Of a stretch of 43,877 bases of DNA, positions 1-7,546 are shown piece by piece. The notes beneath the pieces were generated by a model that saw only the letters and a list, made by a program, of their open reading frames with translations, was not told the origin of the DNA and searched no databases. Position 1 is the stretch's first letter, and each line of letters starts with the position of its first letter. The stretch lies in the NCBI GenBank assembly GCA_964236535.1, contig CAXSEF010000019.1, positions 1 to 43,877 on the forward strand. Reading direction: 5' to 3'. Source of the stretch: CAXSEF01 sp964236535 (GTDB lineage: Bacteria > Pseudomonadota > Alphaproteobacteria > Acetobacterales > Acetobacteraceae). Made by a program: the position numbers and the translations under genes.

Positions 1-1
1 C

Positions 2-28
2 GCGGTCCGCGCTGCCCGCGGCGCCTGA
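2..28 (+). CDS. possible 3' end of an upstream gene (partial)
   Basis: The first bases can be read as eight codons (Ala-Val-Arg-Ala-Ala-Arg-Gly-Ala) followed by TGA at 26-28, and a repeat element begins directly afterwards. That spacing is the same as seen behind several other genes here, which suggests that a gene on the plus strand ends at this point. The fragment is far too short to identify, and the frame is a guess based on the stop-element spacing. Confidence 0.25.
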   Translation, partial: AVRAARGA

Positions 29-30
29 AG

Positions 31-220
31 CAGGCAAGGCCAGAGGCTCTGCCTCCGGACTCCGCCAAAGGCCTGGCCTTTGGAATCCCTGTGCTTAAGG
101 AAGGGGTTTCCGACGACCTCATCCCTTTGGCGGGTCTGGGGGTGCCTGCGCAAGGTTCCGATGGCCCGCCTAGGCCGCTGGAATGCGGGCGGAGGGAAAG
201 ACCAGCCTTGCCTGCCTTGA
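31..220 (+). repeat. intergenic hairpin element, type a, copy 1
   Basis: Left half holds two tandem hairpins: CCAGAGGC-TCT-GCCTCCGG at 40-58 (one mismatch) and the palindrome CCAAAGGCCTGGCCTTTGG at 65-83. The right half runs through TTTGGCGGGTCTGGG (about 127-141), CAAGGTTCCGATGG (152-165), CTGGAATGCGGGCGG (179-193) and ends near CCAGCCTTGCCTGCC (203-217). The same ordered blocks recur at 7225, 21748 and, reversed, at 11977-12229. The outer terminal repeats are not recognisable in this copy. Confidence 0.85.
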
Positions 221-360
221 CCTGTGCTGATGTCCGACCACGACCCGCCTCTTGCCGCAGCGCACCACGCTTTGTCCCTGTTCAAGCCGCAACGGCGCGG
301 CTAACCCAGCCGCGAGCCCGAACCGCCCACCGACGCAACGAAGCCCTGCCAGGAACCGCC

Positions 361-1644
361 ATGAAGCTCTCGACCGGGCCGCAGGGCCTCTACATGCAGG
401 TGCTGGTCGCGGTCTTCGTCGGCGCCCTGCTCGGCCACTTCGTCCCGGACTTCGCGGTCCAGCTGCAGCCCCTCGGCGAGGGATTCGTCAAGCTGGTGCG
501 CATGCTCATCGCGCCGATCATCTTCGTCACCGTCGTGGTCGGCATCGCCAGGCTGCAGGACAGCGCCGGCGTCGGCCGCATCGGCCTGCAGGCCATCCTC
601 TACTTCGAGCTGATGACCACGCTCGCCATGGTCATCGGCCTCGCCGTCGCCTTCCTGGCCCGCCCCGGCGCCGGCATGAACGTCGACCCCGCCCACCTCG
701 ACGCCGCCGCGGTCGCCAGATACACCACCGGACCGCACCTGACGGTCACCGAGTTCCTGCTCAACATCATCCCGAACACCGTCGTCGACGCGTTCAGCAG
801 GGGCGAGATCCTCCAGGTCCTGCTGTTCGCCGTCCTGTTCGGCATGGCGCTGGCCCGGCTCGGCAACCGCGGCCGCACCATCGTCGCCGCCATCGACGAG
901 GCGGGCGCCGGCCTGTTCATCGTCATCGGCTACGTCATGCGCGTCGCACCCGTCGGCGCGCTCGGCGCCATGGCCTTCACCGTCGGCAAGTACGGCATCG
1001 GCACCCTCGCCCAGCTCGGCCTGCTGATGCTCTGCTTCTACGCCACCTGCGCCATCTTCATCCTCGGCGCCCTCGCCGTCGTCATGGCGCTGTGCGGCCT
1101 CAACCTCTACAGCCTGCTGCGCTACCTCAAGGAGGAGTTCTTCATCGTCCTCGGCACCTCCTCCTCCGAGGCCGCACTCCCGACCCTGATCGAGAAGCTC
1201 GAAGGCCTAGGCCTGCCCCGCGGCCTCGTCGGCCTCGTCGTCCCGCTCGGCTACGCCTTCAACCTCGACGGCAGCTCGATCTACTTCACCATGGCCATCG
1301 CCTTCATCGCCCAGGCGCTCAACATCGACCTCGGCTGGTCCGACTACGCCCTCATCCTCGGCGTCCTCCTGCTCACCTCCAAAGGCGCCGCCGCCATCAC
1401 CGGCGGCGGCTTCATCACGCTGGCCGCCACCCTCGCCACCCTGCACGGCAAGGTCCCGGTCAACGCCATCGTGCTCATCCTCGGCATCGACCGCTTCATG
1501 AGCGAGGCCCGCGCCATCACCAACCTGTTCGGCAACGCCGTCGCCACCATCGTCGTCGCCCGCTGGCAAGGCGAACTCGACGTCGCCCAGGTCCGCGCCG
1601 TCCTCTCCGGCAACCGTGCTGCCGCGCTGCCGGAGCCGGCGTAA
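361..1644 (+). CDS. dctA: C4-dicarboxylate:cation symporter DctA
   Basis: Predicted 427-residue inner-membrane symporter of the DAACS (SLC1-like) family, which imports succinate, fumarate and malate with protons or sodium. The family's reentrant-loop and substrate-binding blocks are all present in order: the serine-rich loop GTSSSEAALP near 265-274, NLDGSS at 301-306, SKGAAAITGGG at 340-350 and DRFMSEARAITNLFGN at 377-392; the last of these has the conserved aspartate and arginine. Hydrophobic segments alternate throughout. The frame is open upstream to 91, but that part lies in a repeat element. ATG 361 is preceded by AGGAA at a good distance and gives the family's usual length. It stands alone; DctA against a related glutamate carrier is decided by the TSKGAAAITGGGF loop. 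Confidence 0.92.
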   Translation: MKLSTGPQGLYMQVLVAVFVGALLGHFVPDFAVQLQPLGEGFVKLVRMLIAPIIFVTVVVGIARLQDSAGVGRIGLQAILYFELMTTLAMVIGLAVAFLARPGAGMNVDPAHLDAAAVARYTTGPHLTVTEFLLNIIPNTVVDAFSRGEILQVLLFAVLFGMALARLGNRGRTIVAAIDEAGAGLFIVIGYVMRVAPVGALGAMAFTVGKYGIGTLAQLGLLMLCFYATCAIFILGALAVVMALCGLNLYSLLRYLKEEFFIVLGTSSSEAALPTLIEKLEGLGLPRGLVGLVVPLGYAFNLDGSSIYFTMAIAFIAQALNIDLGWSDYALILGVLLLTSKGAAAITGGGFITLAATLATLHGKVPVNAIVLILGIDRFMSEARAITNLFGNAVATIVVARWQGELDVAQVRAVLSGNRAAALPEPA

Positions 1645-1649
1645 GCCAG

Positions 1650-1892
1650 GCCAAGGCCAAGGCCAGGGCTCTGCCCTGGACCCGCTGGGGGCTGAGCCCC
1701 CAGACCCGCACATGAAAGAAAGCCGCCGCAGCACCCGTCCCGTCTGGCGCCGCAGGCAACAGATCCTCCGCACACGCCCGGACGTCTCCAGGTGGCAACG
1801 AGGCGTGACCCCGAGCCTTGCTGAACCGAGGCCGGTCCAGGGGCGGCTCGCCCCTGGCGGGTCTGGGCAGAGCCCAGCCTGGCTTGCCTGTC
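1650..1892 (+). repeat. intergenic hairpin element, type b, copy 2
   Basis: Begins 5 nt after the dctA stop. Stem 1 is CCAGGGC-TCT-GCCCTGG (1663-1679), stem 2 CTGGGGGC-TGA-GCCCCCAG (1685-1703). The right part has CCAGGGGCG-GCT-CGCCCCTGG (1837-1857) and CTGGGC-AGA-GCCCAG (1863-1877), ending at CCTGGCTTGCCTG. The layout is that of the type a element, but the stems use other, still complementary bases. Confidence 0.8.
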
Positions 1893-1906
1893 CTCTGCCT
1901 CCTCCC

Positions 1907-1936
1907 TTGACTCGCCCCCCACCCAAGTCCGATACC
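1907..1936 (+). promoter_or_regulatory. candidate sigma70 promoter of rpsA
   Basis: TTGACT at 1907-1912 is followed after 18 nt by GATACC at 1931-1936. It lies just beyond the repeat element and about 140 nt ahead of the rpsA start, leaving a leader of roughly 130 nt. The -35 is good and the -10 is weak, as is common in GC-rich alphaproteobacteria. The rest of 1937-2076 holds no gene and no structure I recognise. Confidence 0.35.
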
Positions 1937-2076
1937 CAAGGTTGCAGGCGCGACCGCAAGGTTCGGGCCTGTTTTCGTTCATCCCGGCCCAGACGTGCCC
2001 CGCCACCGGGCGCGCACACCAGGCTCGCCGCGCGGTCCCAGCGATCGCGCCCTGACCCCAGGAACACATCCGCCAC

Positions 2077-3801
2077 ATGTCATCTTCTGCTGCTGTCCGC
2101 GTGCTCGACCGATCCAACCCGGAGGAGGATTTCGCCTCCCTGCTGGACGAGACGCTGGGCCGCGACACCGGGTTCGACGGCTCGGTCGTCACCGGCCGCG
2201 TCATCCGCCTGACCGACGAGTTCGCGATTGTCGACGTCGGCCTCAAGAGCGAGGGCCGTGTCGCGCTGAAGGAGTTCTCGGTTCCTGGCGCGCCCGTCGA
2301 GGTGAAGCCCGGCGACCTGATCGAGCTGTTCGTCGAGCGCTACGAGGACAAGGACGGCTCGATCGTCCTGTCGCGCGAGAAGGCGCGGCGCGAGGAGGCC
2401 TGGACCAACCTCGAAAAGGCCTTCGAGAGCACCACCCGGGTCAACGGCACCATCTACGGCCGCGTCAAGGGCGGCTTCACCGTCGACCTCGGCGGCGCCG
2501 TCGCCTTCCTGCCCGGCTCCCAGGTCGACATCCGCCCGGTGCGCGACGTCGGCCCGCTGATGGGCAGCCCGCAGCCGTTCCAGATCCTCAAGATGGACCG
2601 CGCCCGCGGCAACATCGTCGTCTCCCGCCGTGCGGTGCTGGAGGAGACCCGCGCCGAGCAGCGCAGCGAGCTGATCCAGGGTCTCAAGGAGGGCATGATC
2701 CTCGACGGCGTGGTCAAGAACATCACCGACTACGGTGCGTTCGTCGACCTCGGCGGCGTGGACGGCCTGCTGCACGTCACCGACATCGCCTGGCGCCGCA
2801 TCAACCATCCGTCCGAGGCGCTGCAGATCGGCCAGGCCGTGCGCGTCCAGGTCATCCGCTTCAATCCCGACACCCAGCGCATCAGCCTCGGCATGAAGCA
2901 GCTGGAGGCCGACCCCTGGGAGGGTGTGGCCGCCAAGTACCCGCCCGGTGCCAAGTACAGCGGCCGCGTGACCAACATCACCGACTACGGCGCGTTCGTG
3001 GAGCTGGAGCCGGGCGTCGAGGGCCTGGTCCACGTCTCCGAGATGAGCTGGACCAAGAAGAACGTGCACCCCGGCAAGATCGTCGCCACCTCGCAGGAGG
3101 TCGATGTGATGGTGCTGGACGTGGACAGCGGCAAGCGGCGCATCAGCCTTGGCCTCAAGCAGGTGCAGCGCAACCCCTGGGAGCAGTTCCAGGACGAGCA
3201 CCCGATCGGCAGCGAGGTCGAGGGCGAGATCCGCAACATCACCGAGTTCGGCCTGTTCATCGGCCTGTCCGCGGACATCGACGGCATGGTCCACATGTCC
3301 GACCTGTCGTGGAGCGAGACCGGCGAGCTGGCCATCGCGATCTACGACAAGGGCCAGGTCGTCCGCGCCAAGGTGCTCGACATCGACGTCGAGAAGGAGC
3401 GCATCAGCCTCGGCGTCAAGCAGCTCGAGGAGGATCCTGCGGCCGACACCCTGTCGCGCGTGCACAAGGGCGATGTCGTCACCTGCACGGTCACCGCGGT
3501 GCAGGCCAACGGCATCGAGGTCGTGGTGGACGAGGTGCTCACCGGCTTCATCCGCCGCGCCGAGCTGGCCCGCGACAAGTCCGACCAGCGCCCCGACCGC
3601 TTCGCCGTGGGCGAGAAGCTCGACGCCAAGGTCACCGCGATCGACCGCGCCAGCCGCAAGCTGTCGCTGACCGTGAAGGGCAAGGAGGTCGAGGAGGACC
3701 GTGTCGCCGTGCAGGAATACGGCTCTTCGGACAGCGGCGCCTCCCTCGGCGATATCCTCGGCGCCGCCATCCGCCGGCGGAACCAGCAGCCCACCGACTG
3801 A
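2077..3801 (+). CDS. rpsA: 30S ribosomal protein S1
   Basis: A 574-residue protein built from six S1 (OB-fold) RNA-binding domains, starting near residues 35, 118, 205, 290, 377 and 465. Domains 3-5 share the typical ITDYGAFV / ITEFGLF and GLLHV / GLVHVSEMSW / GMVHMSDLSW blocks, each closed by RISLG. S1 binds the 30S platform and draws structured mRNAs to the ribosome for initiation. The length fits alphaproteobacterial S1 (about 560-570). ATG 2077 follows a weak AGGAA 13 nt upstream. The usual neighbour cmk is not directly upstream; sppA and ihfB follow, which is the common order. An element starts 8 nt after the stop. Confidence 0.97.
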   Translation: MSSSAAVRVLDRSNPEEDFASLLDETLGRDTGFDGSVVTGRVIRLTDEFAIVDVGLKSEGRVALKEFSVPGAPVEVKPGDLIELFVERYEDKDGSIVLSREKARREEAWTNLEKAFESTTRVNGTIYGRVKGGFTVDLGGAVAFLPGSQVDIRPVRDVGPLMGSPQPFQILKMDRARGNIVVSRRAVLEETRAEQRSELIQGLKEGMILDGVVKNITDYGAFVDLGGVDGLLHVTDIAWRRINHPSEALQIGQAVRVQVIRFNPDTQRISLGMKQLEADPWEGVAAKYPPGAKYSGRVTNITDYGAFVELEPGVEGLVHVSEMSWTKKNVHPGKIVATSQEVDVMVLDVDSGKRRISLGLKQVQRNPWEQFQDEHPIGSEVEGEIRNITEFGLFIGLSADIDGMVHMSDLSWSETGELAIAIYDKGQVVRAKVLDIDVEKERISLGVKQLEEDPAADTLSRVHKGDVVTCTVTAVQANGIEVVVDEVLTGFIRRAELARDKSDQRPDRFAVGEKLDAKVTAIDRASRKLSLTVKGKEVEEDRVAVQEYGSSDSGASLGDILGAAIRRRNQQPTD

Positions 3802-3808
3802 GCGGACG

Positions 3809-3870
3809 CAAGGCCGGGGGCGCTGCCTCTGGGCTGCGCCGGGGGCTGAGCCCCCGGACCCGCACATGAA
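3809..3870 (+). repeat. intergenic hairpin element, type b, copy 3 (left half)
   Basis: Starts 8 nt after the rpsA stop with CAAGGCCGGGGG. Stem 1 is degenerate (GGGGGCGCTGCCTCT). Stem 2 is perfect: CCGGGGGC-TGA-GCCCCCGG (3839-3857). It is followed by ACCCGCACATGAA, as in copy 2. Stem 2 differs from that of copy 2 by a compensated pair (second pair T-A becomes C-G). Confidence 0.75.
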
Positions 3871-3980
3871 GTCTCCTTTGGCTCCGTGCTGGACGAAGGG
3901 CCTTCTGCCGGGTCTCCGGCCCTGCTCTCTTTCACGGCCGGGGGCGCTCACCCCGGCCGTCCGCCTGCGAGGACCCGCGC

Positions 3981-4907
3981 ATGACCCTGGAGACCGACCT
4001 TCTGGTGGACCGCTCCCGGCTCAAGCGCAGCCTGGTGCTGTGGCGCGTGCTCGCGGTGCTGGCCCTGCTGACGGCCGGCCTCGTTGTCGCCGGCAGCGGC
4101 GGCGCGGTGCACCTGAACCAGCCCTACGTCGCGCGCCTGGCGGTCGATGGGGTGATTACCGACGACCGCCACCTCGTGGAGGTGGTCGACGCCCTGGCCA
4201 AGGACGACAGCGTGCGCGCGCTGATCGTCGCCGTCGACAGCCCCGGCGGCTCGGTTGCCGGCGGCGAGGCGTTGCACGACGCGATCGCCCGCGTGGCCGC
4301 AAGCAAGCCGGTGGTCACGGTGATGGGCGGCACCGCCGCGTCGGCCGGCTACATGATCTCCGTCCCCGCCGCCCGCATCTTCGCCCGCAACAGCACGCTC
4401 ACCGGCTCGATCGGGGTGATCCTGGAGCAGGGCGACGCCGGCGGGCTGCTCGACAAGCTCGGCATCACCGTCGACCCGCTGGTCTCCGGCCCGCTCAAGG
4501 ACCAGCCGAGCTTCACCAGGCCGATCACGCCGGCCGGCCGCGAGGTGCTGCAGGGGCTGGTGATGGACCTCTACGACCAGTTCGTGACCCTCGTGGCCGA
4601 CGGCCGTCACATGGACCCCGCGAAGGTGCGTGCGCTCGCCGACGGCCGCGCCTACACCGGCCGCCAGGCGCTGCCGCTCGGCCTCGTGGACCAGATCGGC
4701 GGCGAACCGGAGGCGCGGGCCTGGCTCGCCAGCGCCCGCCAGGTCGGCGAATCCCTGCCGGTGCGCGACGTCTCCGCCCACCGGACGTTCCTCGCCCGGC
4801 AGCTGTCGTCCAGCCTGCCGGACGTTCTGCTGTCTCTGAAAACGATGCTGTTGCAAGGACTTACCATTGACGGCGCCTGGGCGCTCTGGCAGCCTTCGTT
4901 GCATTAG
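3981..4907 (+). CDS. sppA: signal peptide peptidase SppA, short form
   Basis: A 308-residue serine protease of the S49 (SppA, 36K) family that degrades cleaved signal peptides at the inner membrane. One N-terminal membrane anchor spans about residues 17-38 behind a basic stretch. The catalytic Ser is S121 in GTAASAGY and the general-base Lys is K173 in SGPLKDQPS; both sit at the spacing known for short SppA. VDSPGGS at 86-91 is the conserved oxyanion-side motif. The gene is 39 bp ahead of ihfB and probably co-transcribed with it, an order common in alphaproteobacteria. ATG 3981 gives the basic N-terminus expected ahead of the anchor. Confidence 0.93.
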   Translation: MTLETDLLVDRSRLKRSLVLWRVLAVLALLTAGLVVAGSGGAVHLNQPYVARLAVDGVITDDRHLVEVVDALAKDDSVRALIVAVDSPGGSVAGGEALHDAIARVAASKPVVTVMGGTAASAGYMISVPAARIFARNSTLTGSIGVILEQGDAGGLLDKLGITVDPLVSGPLKDQPSFTRPITPAGREVLQGLVMDLYDQFVTLVADGRHMDPAKVRALADGRAYTGRQALPLGLVDQIGGEPEARAWLASARQVGESLPVRDVSAHRTFLARQLSSSLPDVLLSLKTMLLQGLTIDGAWALWQPSLH

Positions 4908-4946
4908 CCACTCTCCGCCACGGCGGAATGCCACGGCTGGAGACCC

Positions 4947-5261
4947 ATGACCAAGTCGGACCTGATTGCGGAGCTGCTGGCGGACAATCCGCATCTCACG
5001 CGCGGCGATGTCGAGCTGATCGTCGCGACCATTTTCGGCGAGATCACCTCCGCCCTGTCGCGCGGCGAGCGTGTCGAGCTGCGCGGCTTCGGCGCCTTCA
5101 CCGTAAAGCGACGCGACGCGCGCACCGGCCGCAATCCGCGCACCGGGGAATCCATCCCGGTCGACGAGAAGGCCGTGCCGTTCTTCAAGGCCGGCAAGGA
5201 GCTGCGCGAGCGCGTCAATCGCGGCCGCCCCGTGCGCCTGCGTGAGCGCCCACCCGCCTAG
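4947..5261 (+). CDS. ihfB: integration host factor subunit beta
   Basis: A 104-residue HU/IHF family DNA-bending protein. It starts MTKSDLIAELL, and has the hydrophobic dimer core with RGFGAFTVKRR followed by the beta-arm motif GRNPRTGESIPV near residues 62-73; the arm proline intercalates into DNA. IHF beta pairs with IHF alpha (ihfA, not in the window) to bend DNA at promoters and recombination sites. The Arg-rich C-terminus is typical. The position after rpsA and sppA supports IHF beta over HU. ATG 4947 has a purine-rich GGAGAC a few nt upstream. Confidence 0.94.
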   Translation: MTKSDLIAELLADNPHLTRGDVELIVATIFGEITSALSRGERVELRGFGAFTVKRRDARTGRNPRTGESIPVDEKAVPFFKAGKELRERVNRGRPVRLRERPPA

Positions 5262-5335
5262 CCCACCGCCCAGCACGGTGCGTCCCCTGCCCATCGACTT
5301 CTTCCCGCAATGAAGGCGTCTCGAGCCGCGCCTTG

Positions 5336-5363
5336 AGCGGAGTCGGGAGGCAGAGCCTCTGGC
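5336..5363 (-). repeat. fragment of intergenic hairpin element, copy 4
   Basis: GGAGTCGGGAGGCAGAGCCTCTGGC matches, in reverse orientation, stem 1 and the following GGACTCC of the type a element. Only this piece is recognisable between ihfB and the lapA-like gene. Confidence 0.6.
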
Positions 5364-5441
5364 ACTCCCTTGCGCTCCCCGCCTCGCCTCGCTCCGACAT
5401 CCAGGGCATGCTGCAGTCACGACCTTGGGGGAACCACCACG

Positions 5442-5783
5442 ATGCTGCGCCTGATCCTGATGCTGCCGATCCTGCTGATCCTGGTGATCTTCGCCCTCTC
5501 CAACACGGCCACCACGACCTTCGGGTTCTGGCCGACCGACCTCGCCGTCGCGGCCCCGCTCTCGGTGGCGGTGCTGGTGATCGCCGCGGTGTTCTTCCTG
5601 CTCGGCGCCCTGGTCGCCTGGGTCGGCACGCTGGTGCAGCTGCGTCGCGCCCGCCGCGCCGAAGCCGAGGTGCGCCGCCTGGACCAGCAGCTGGAGCTGC
5701 TGCGACCGCGCCCCGAGACCCTGGTGGTGCACGCCCCCGCCCGGCTGCCGGCGGGAGACGCGCTGCCGCTCACGCATGGCTGA
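5442..5783 (+). CDS. LapA-domain (DUF1049) inner-membrane protein
   Basis: A 113-residue protein with two hydrophobic segments (about residues 2-22 and 38-62), a short periplasmic-side loop with FGFWP, and then a basic, Arg/Glu-rich cytoplasmic tail predicted as coiled coil (RRARRAEAEVRRLDQQ). This is the plan of LapA, a lipopolysaccharide assembly factor that in enterobacteria works with LapB and FtsH on LpxC. ATG 5442 was chosen over the longer frame from 5370 because it begins directly with the first membrane segment and has GGGGGA upstream. It overlaps pyrF by 8 nt, so translation is probably coupled. Family assignment is from the two-segment plan and context. Confidence 0.75.
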   Translation: MLRLILMLPILLILVIFALSNTATTTFGFWPTDLAVAAPLSVAVLVIAAVFFLLGALVAWVGTLVQLRRARRAEAEVRRLDQQLELLRPRPETLVVHAPARLPAGDALPLTHG

Positions 5784-6537
5784 GGCGCCACCGCCGGCGG
5801 CCACGGGCGGGTCGCGCCTGATCGCGGCACTCGACACCGCCGACCCGCATCGCGCCGCCGCCTGGGCCCGCGCCGTCACGCCGCACTGCGGCATGCTCAA
5901 GCTGGGGCTGGAATTCGCTCTCGCCAACGGCCCGCAGGGCGTGCGCGCCATCCTCGGCCGCCCGCTGTTCCTCGACCTCAAGCTGCACGACATTCCGAAC
6001 ACCGTCGCCGGTGCGGTGCGCGCGTTGCTGCCGCTGCGCCCGGCGATGCTGACCGTGCACGCGGCCGGCGGTGCCGCGATGATCGCCGCGGCGGCGGCGG
6101 CGGCACAGTCCGCCGACGAGCCCAGGCCCGTCCTGCTCGCCGTGACCGTGCTGACCAGCCTCGACCCCGAGGCCCTGCACGCCACCGGGGTCGCCGGCGG
6201 GCCGCGCCAGCAGGTGCTGCGCCTCGCCCGCATGGCGCTGGACGCCGGCGCCGACGGCCTGGTGTGCAGCGCCCACGAACTGCCGGCGCTGCGCGACGCG
6301 TTCGGCACGACGCCCGTCCTCGTGGTGCCCGGCATCCGTCCCGACGGCGCACCGGCCGGCGACCAGGCCCGCACCACGACCCCCGCGCAGGCGATGGCGG
6401 CCGGTGCCGACTGGCTGGTCGTCGGCCGCCCGATCACCGGCTCCCCCGATCCTGCCGAGGCCGCGCGGCTGATCTCCCTGACCATGCAGGCACCGCCGCG
6501 AGCGCCGGCTCCCGAACCCGCCCGGACCCGGCCTTGA
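5776..6537 (+). CDS. pyrF: orotidine-5'-phosphate decarboxylase
   Basis: A 253-residue TIM-barrel enzyme converting OMP to UMP, the last step of de novo pyrimidine synthesis. The catalytic charge network is visible: D20 in AALD, K42 in LKLGLEF, and D67, K69 and D72 in FLDLKLHDIPNT. The phosphate-binding end VVPGIRP and the DWLVVGRPI block are present. The C-terminal Pro/Ala-rich tail after about residue 240 is dispensable-looking. The start overlaps the lapA-like gene by 8 nt; trpF follows after 55 bp. The lapA-pyrF-trpF order is common in alphaproteobacteria and suggests one transcript. Confidence 0.96.
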   Translation: MAEAPPPAATGGSRLIAALDTADPHRAAAWARAVTPHCGMLKLGLEFALANGPQGVRAILGRPLFLDLKLHDIPNTVAGAVRALLPLRPAMLTVHAAGGAAMIAAAAAAAQSADEPRPVLLAVTVLTSLDPEALHATGVAGGPRQQVLRLARMALDAGADGLVCSAHELPALRDAFGTTPVLVVPGIRPDGAPAGDQARTTTPAQAMAAGADWLVVGRPITGSPDPAEAARLISLTMQAPPRAPAPEPARTRP

Positions 6538-6592
6538 GGCTCCGGACCGGCAGCATGGCCGGCGAACCGGCAGATCCGGCCTCGGTCCCGCC

Positions 6593-7207
6593 ATGACCCG
6601 GGTGAAGATCTGCGGCATCCGCACCGCCGAGGCGCTCGACGCCGCAGCGGCCGCCGACTGGATCGGCCTGGTGTTCTTCGCCCGCTCGCCGCGCCACCTC
6701 ACGCCCGCGCAGGCCGCCGCTCTCCTGTACGGCCGCACCACGCCGCGTCGCGTCGGCCTGTTCGTCGACCCCAGCGATGCCGAGGTGTTCGACACCCTGG
6801 CGCAGGTCCCGCTCGACGTGCTGCAGCTCCACGCCCCCGAGCCGCGCGTCGCCGCCCTGCGTGTTCTCACCGGCCTGGAAACCTGGCGCGCCGTGGGCCT
6901 CTCGGCCCGCGAGGAGCTGCCCGCCGCCAGCGCCGCCGACGCGCTGCTGATCGAGTCCCGTCCGCCGCCGGGCGCCGACCGTCCGGGCGGCAACGGGCAG
7001 CCGCTCGACTGGGCGATCACCGCCGGGTGGAACGCCCCCCGGCCCTGGCTCCTGGCGGGCGGCCTCACGCCAGGCAACGTCGGTGTCGCGGTGCGGCGGT
7101 CCGGTGCCACGGCGGTCGACGTGTCGTCGGGCGTCGAAACCGCACCCGGGATCAAGGATGCGACGCTGATCCGCTGCTTCCTGCATGCCGCGCGGGGGGT
7201 GGACTGA
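6593..7207 (+). CDS. trpF: phosphoribosylanthranilate isomerase
   Basis: A 204-residue TIM-barrel enzyme that isomerises N-(5-phosphoribosyl)anthranilate to CdRP in tryptophan synthesis. The start MTRVKICGIRT carries the catalytic Cys (C7). LDVLQLHAPE, LLAGGLTPGNV and the acid/phosphate block AVDVSSGVE complete the family pattern. The spacing from pyrF (55 bp) suggests an operon. In many alphaproteobacteria trpB and trpA come next; here a repeat element and katA follow instead, so trpBA must lie elsewhere if present. Confidence 0.95.
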   Translation: MTRVKICGIRTAEALDAAAAADWIGLVFFARSPRHLTPAQAAALLYGRTTPRRVGLFVDPSDAEVFDTLAQVPLDVLQLHAPEPRVAALRVLTGLETWRAVGLSAREELPAASAADALLIESRPPPGADRPGGNGQPLDWAITAGWNAPRPWLLAGGLTPGNVGVAVRRSGATAVDVSSGVETAPGIKDATLIRCFLHAARGVD

Positions 7208-7224
7208 GCCGGCATGCCGCGTTG

Positions 7225-7432
7225 CGTGATCGGCCGGCAAGCAAGGCCAGAGGCTCTGCCTCTGGACTCCGCCAAAGGCTAGCCTTTGGAATCCCTATGG
7301 CTAGAAGATGGGTTTCCAGACGCCTACGGGCCTCTCGCGGGTCGGGGCACAGCCCGCGCATGGCTCCGCTGTCCTGCCTTGGGCCAGTGCAATGCGGGCG
7401 GGAGAACGTCCGGCCTTGCTCCGCTTCCGGAT
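7225..7432 (+). repeat. intergenic hairpin element, type a, copy 5
   Basis: Stem 1 CCAGAGGC-TCT-GCCTCTGG (7247-7265) and stem 2, the perfect 18-bp palindrome CCAAAGGCTAGCCTTTGG (7272-7289). The left flank TTGCGTGATCGGC matches the subterminal block of the full copy at 43527 (TTGAGCGTGATCGGC). The right half shows GCGGGTCGGGGC, GCAATGCGGGCGGG and CGGCCTTGCTCCGCTT. The outer ends have decayed. Confidence 0.85.
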
Positions 7433-7448
7433 GAATCAGCACCAGGCG

Positions 7449-7485
7449 ATAGCCTGTGCCTATCGGTCGCATACAAAATCTGTTG
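7449..7485 (+). promoter_or_regulatory. candidate OxyR operator upstream of katA
   Basis: ATAG (7449-7452), 7 nt, CTAT (7460-7463), 7 nt, ATAC (7471-7474), 7 nt, GTTG (7482-7485). The known OxyR pattern is ATAG-N7-CTAT-N7-ATAG-N7-CTAT, so the first two quarter-sites are exact, the third matches 3 of 4, and the last is poor. The site ends about 60 nt before the katA start and abuts a possible -35 (TTGTTG, 7483-7488), as expected for an activator. No oxyR gene is in the window. Confidence 0.55.
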
Positions 7486-7512
7486 TTGGAGGCGGGCCGT
7501 TGCGGGCCTATC
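7483..7512 (+). promoter_or_regulatory. candidate katA promoter
   Basis: TTGTTG at 7483-7488 and CCTATC at 7507-7512 are separated by 18 nt and would place the transcript start near 7519. The weak -10 would suit an activator-dependent promoter next to the OxyR-like site. Confidence 0.35.
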
Positions 7513-7546
7513 TCAAGCCCATCCAGGATTCGGGAGAAGACGTCGC

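Noticed and set aside
3948..6485. Minus-strand open frame of about 845 codons opposite sppA, ihfB and pyrF
   Set aside because: Antisense shadow of GC-rich coding sequence; no domain or motif is visible, and the plus-strand genes are well supported.
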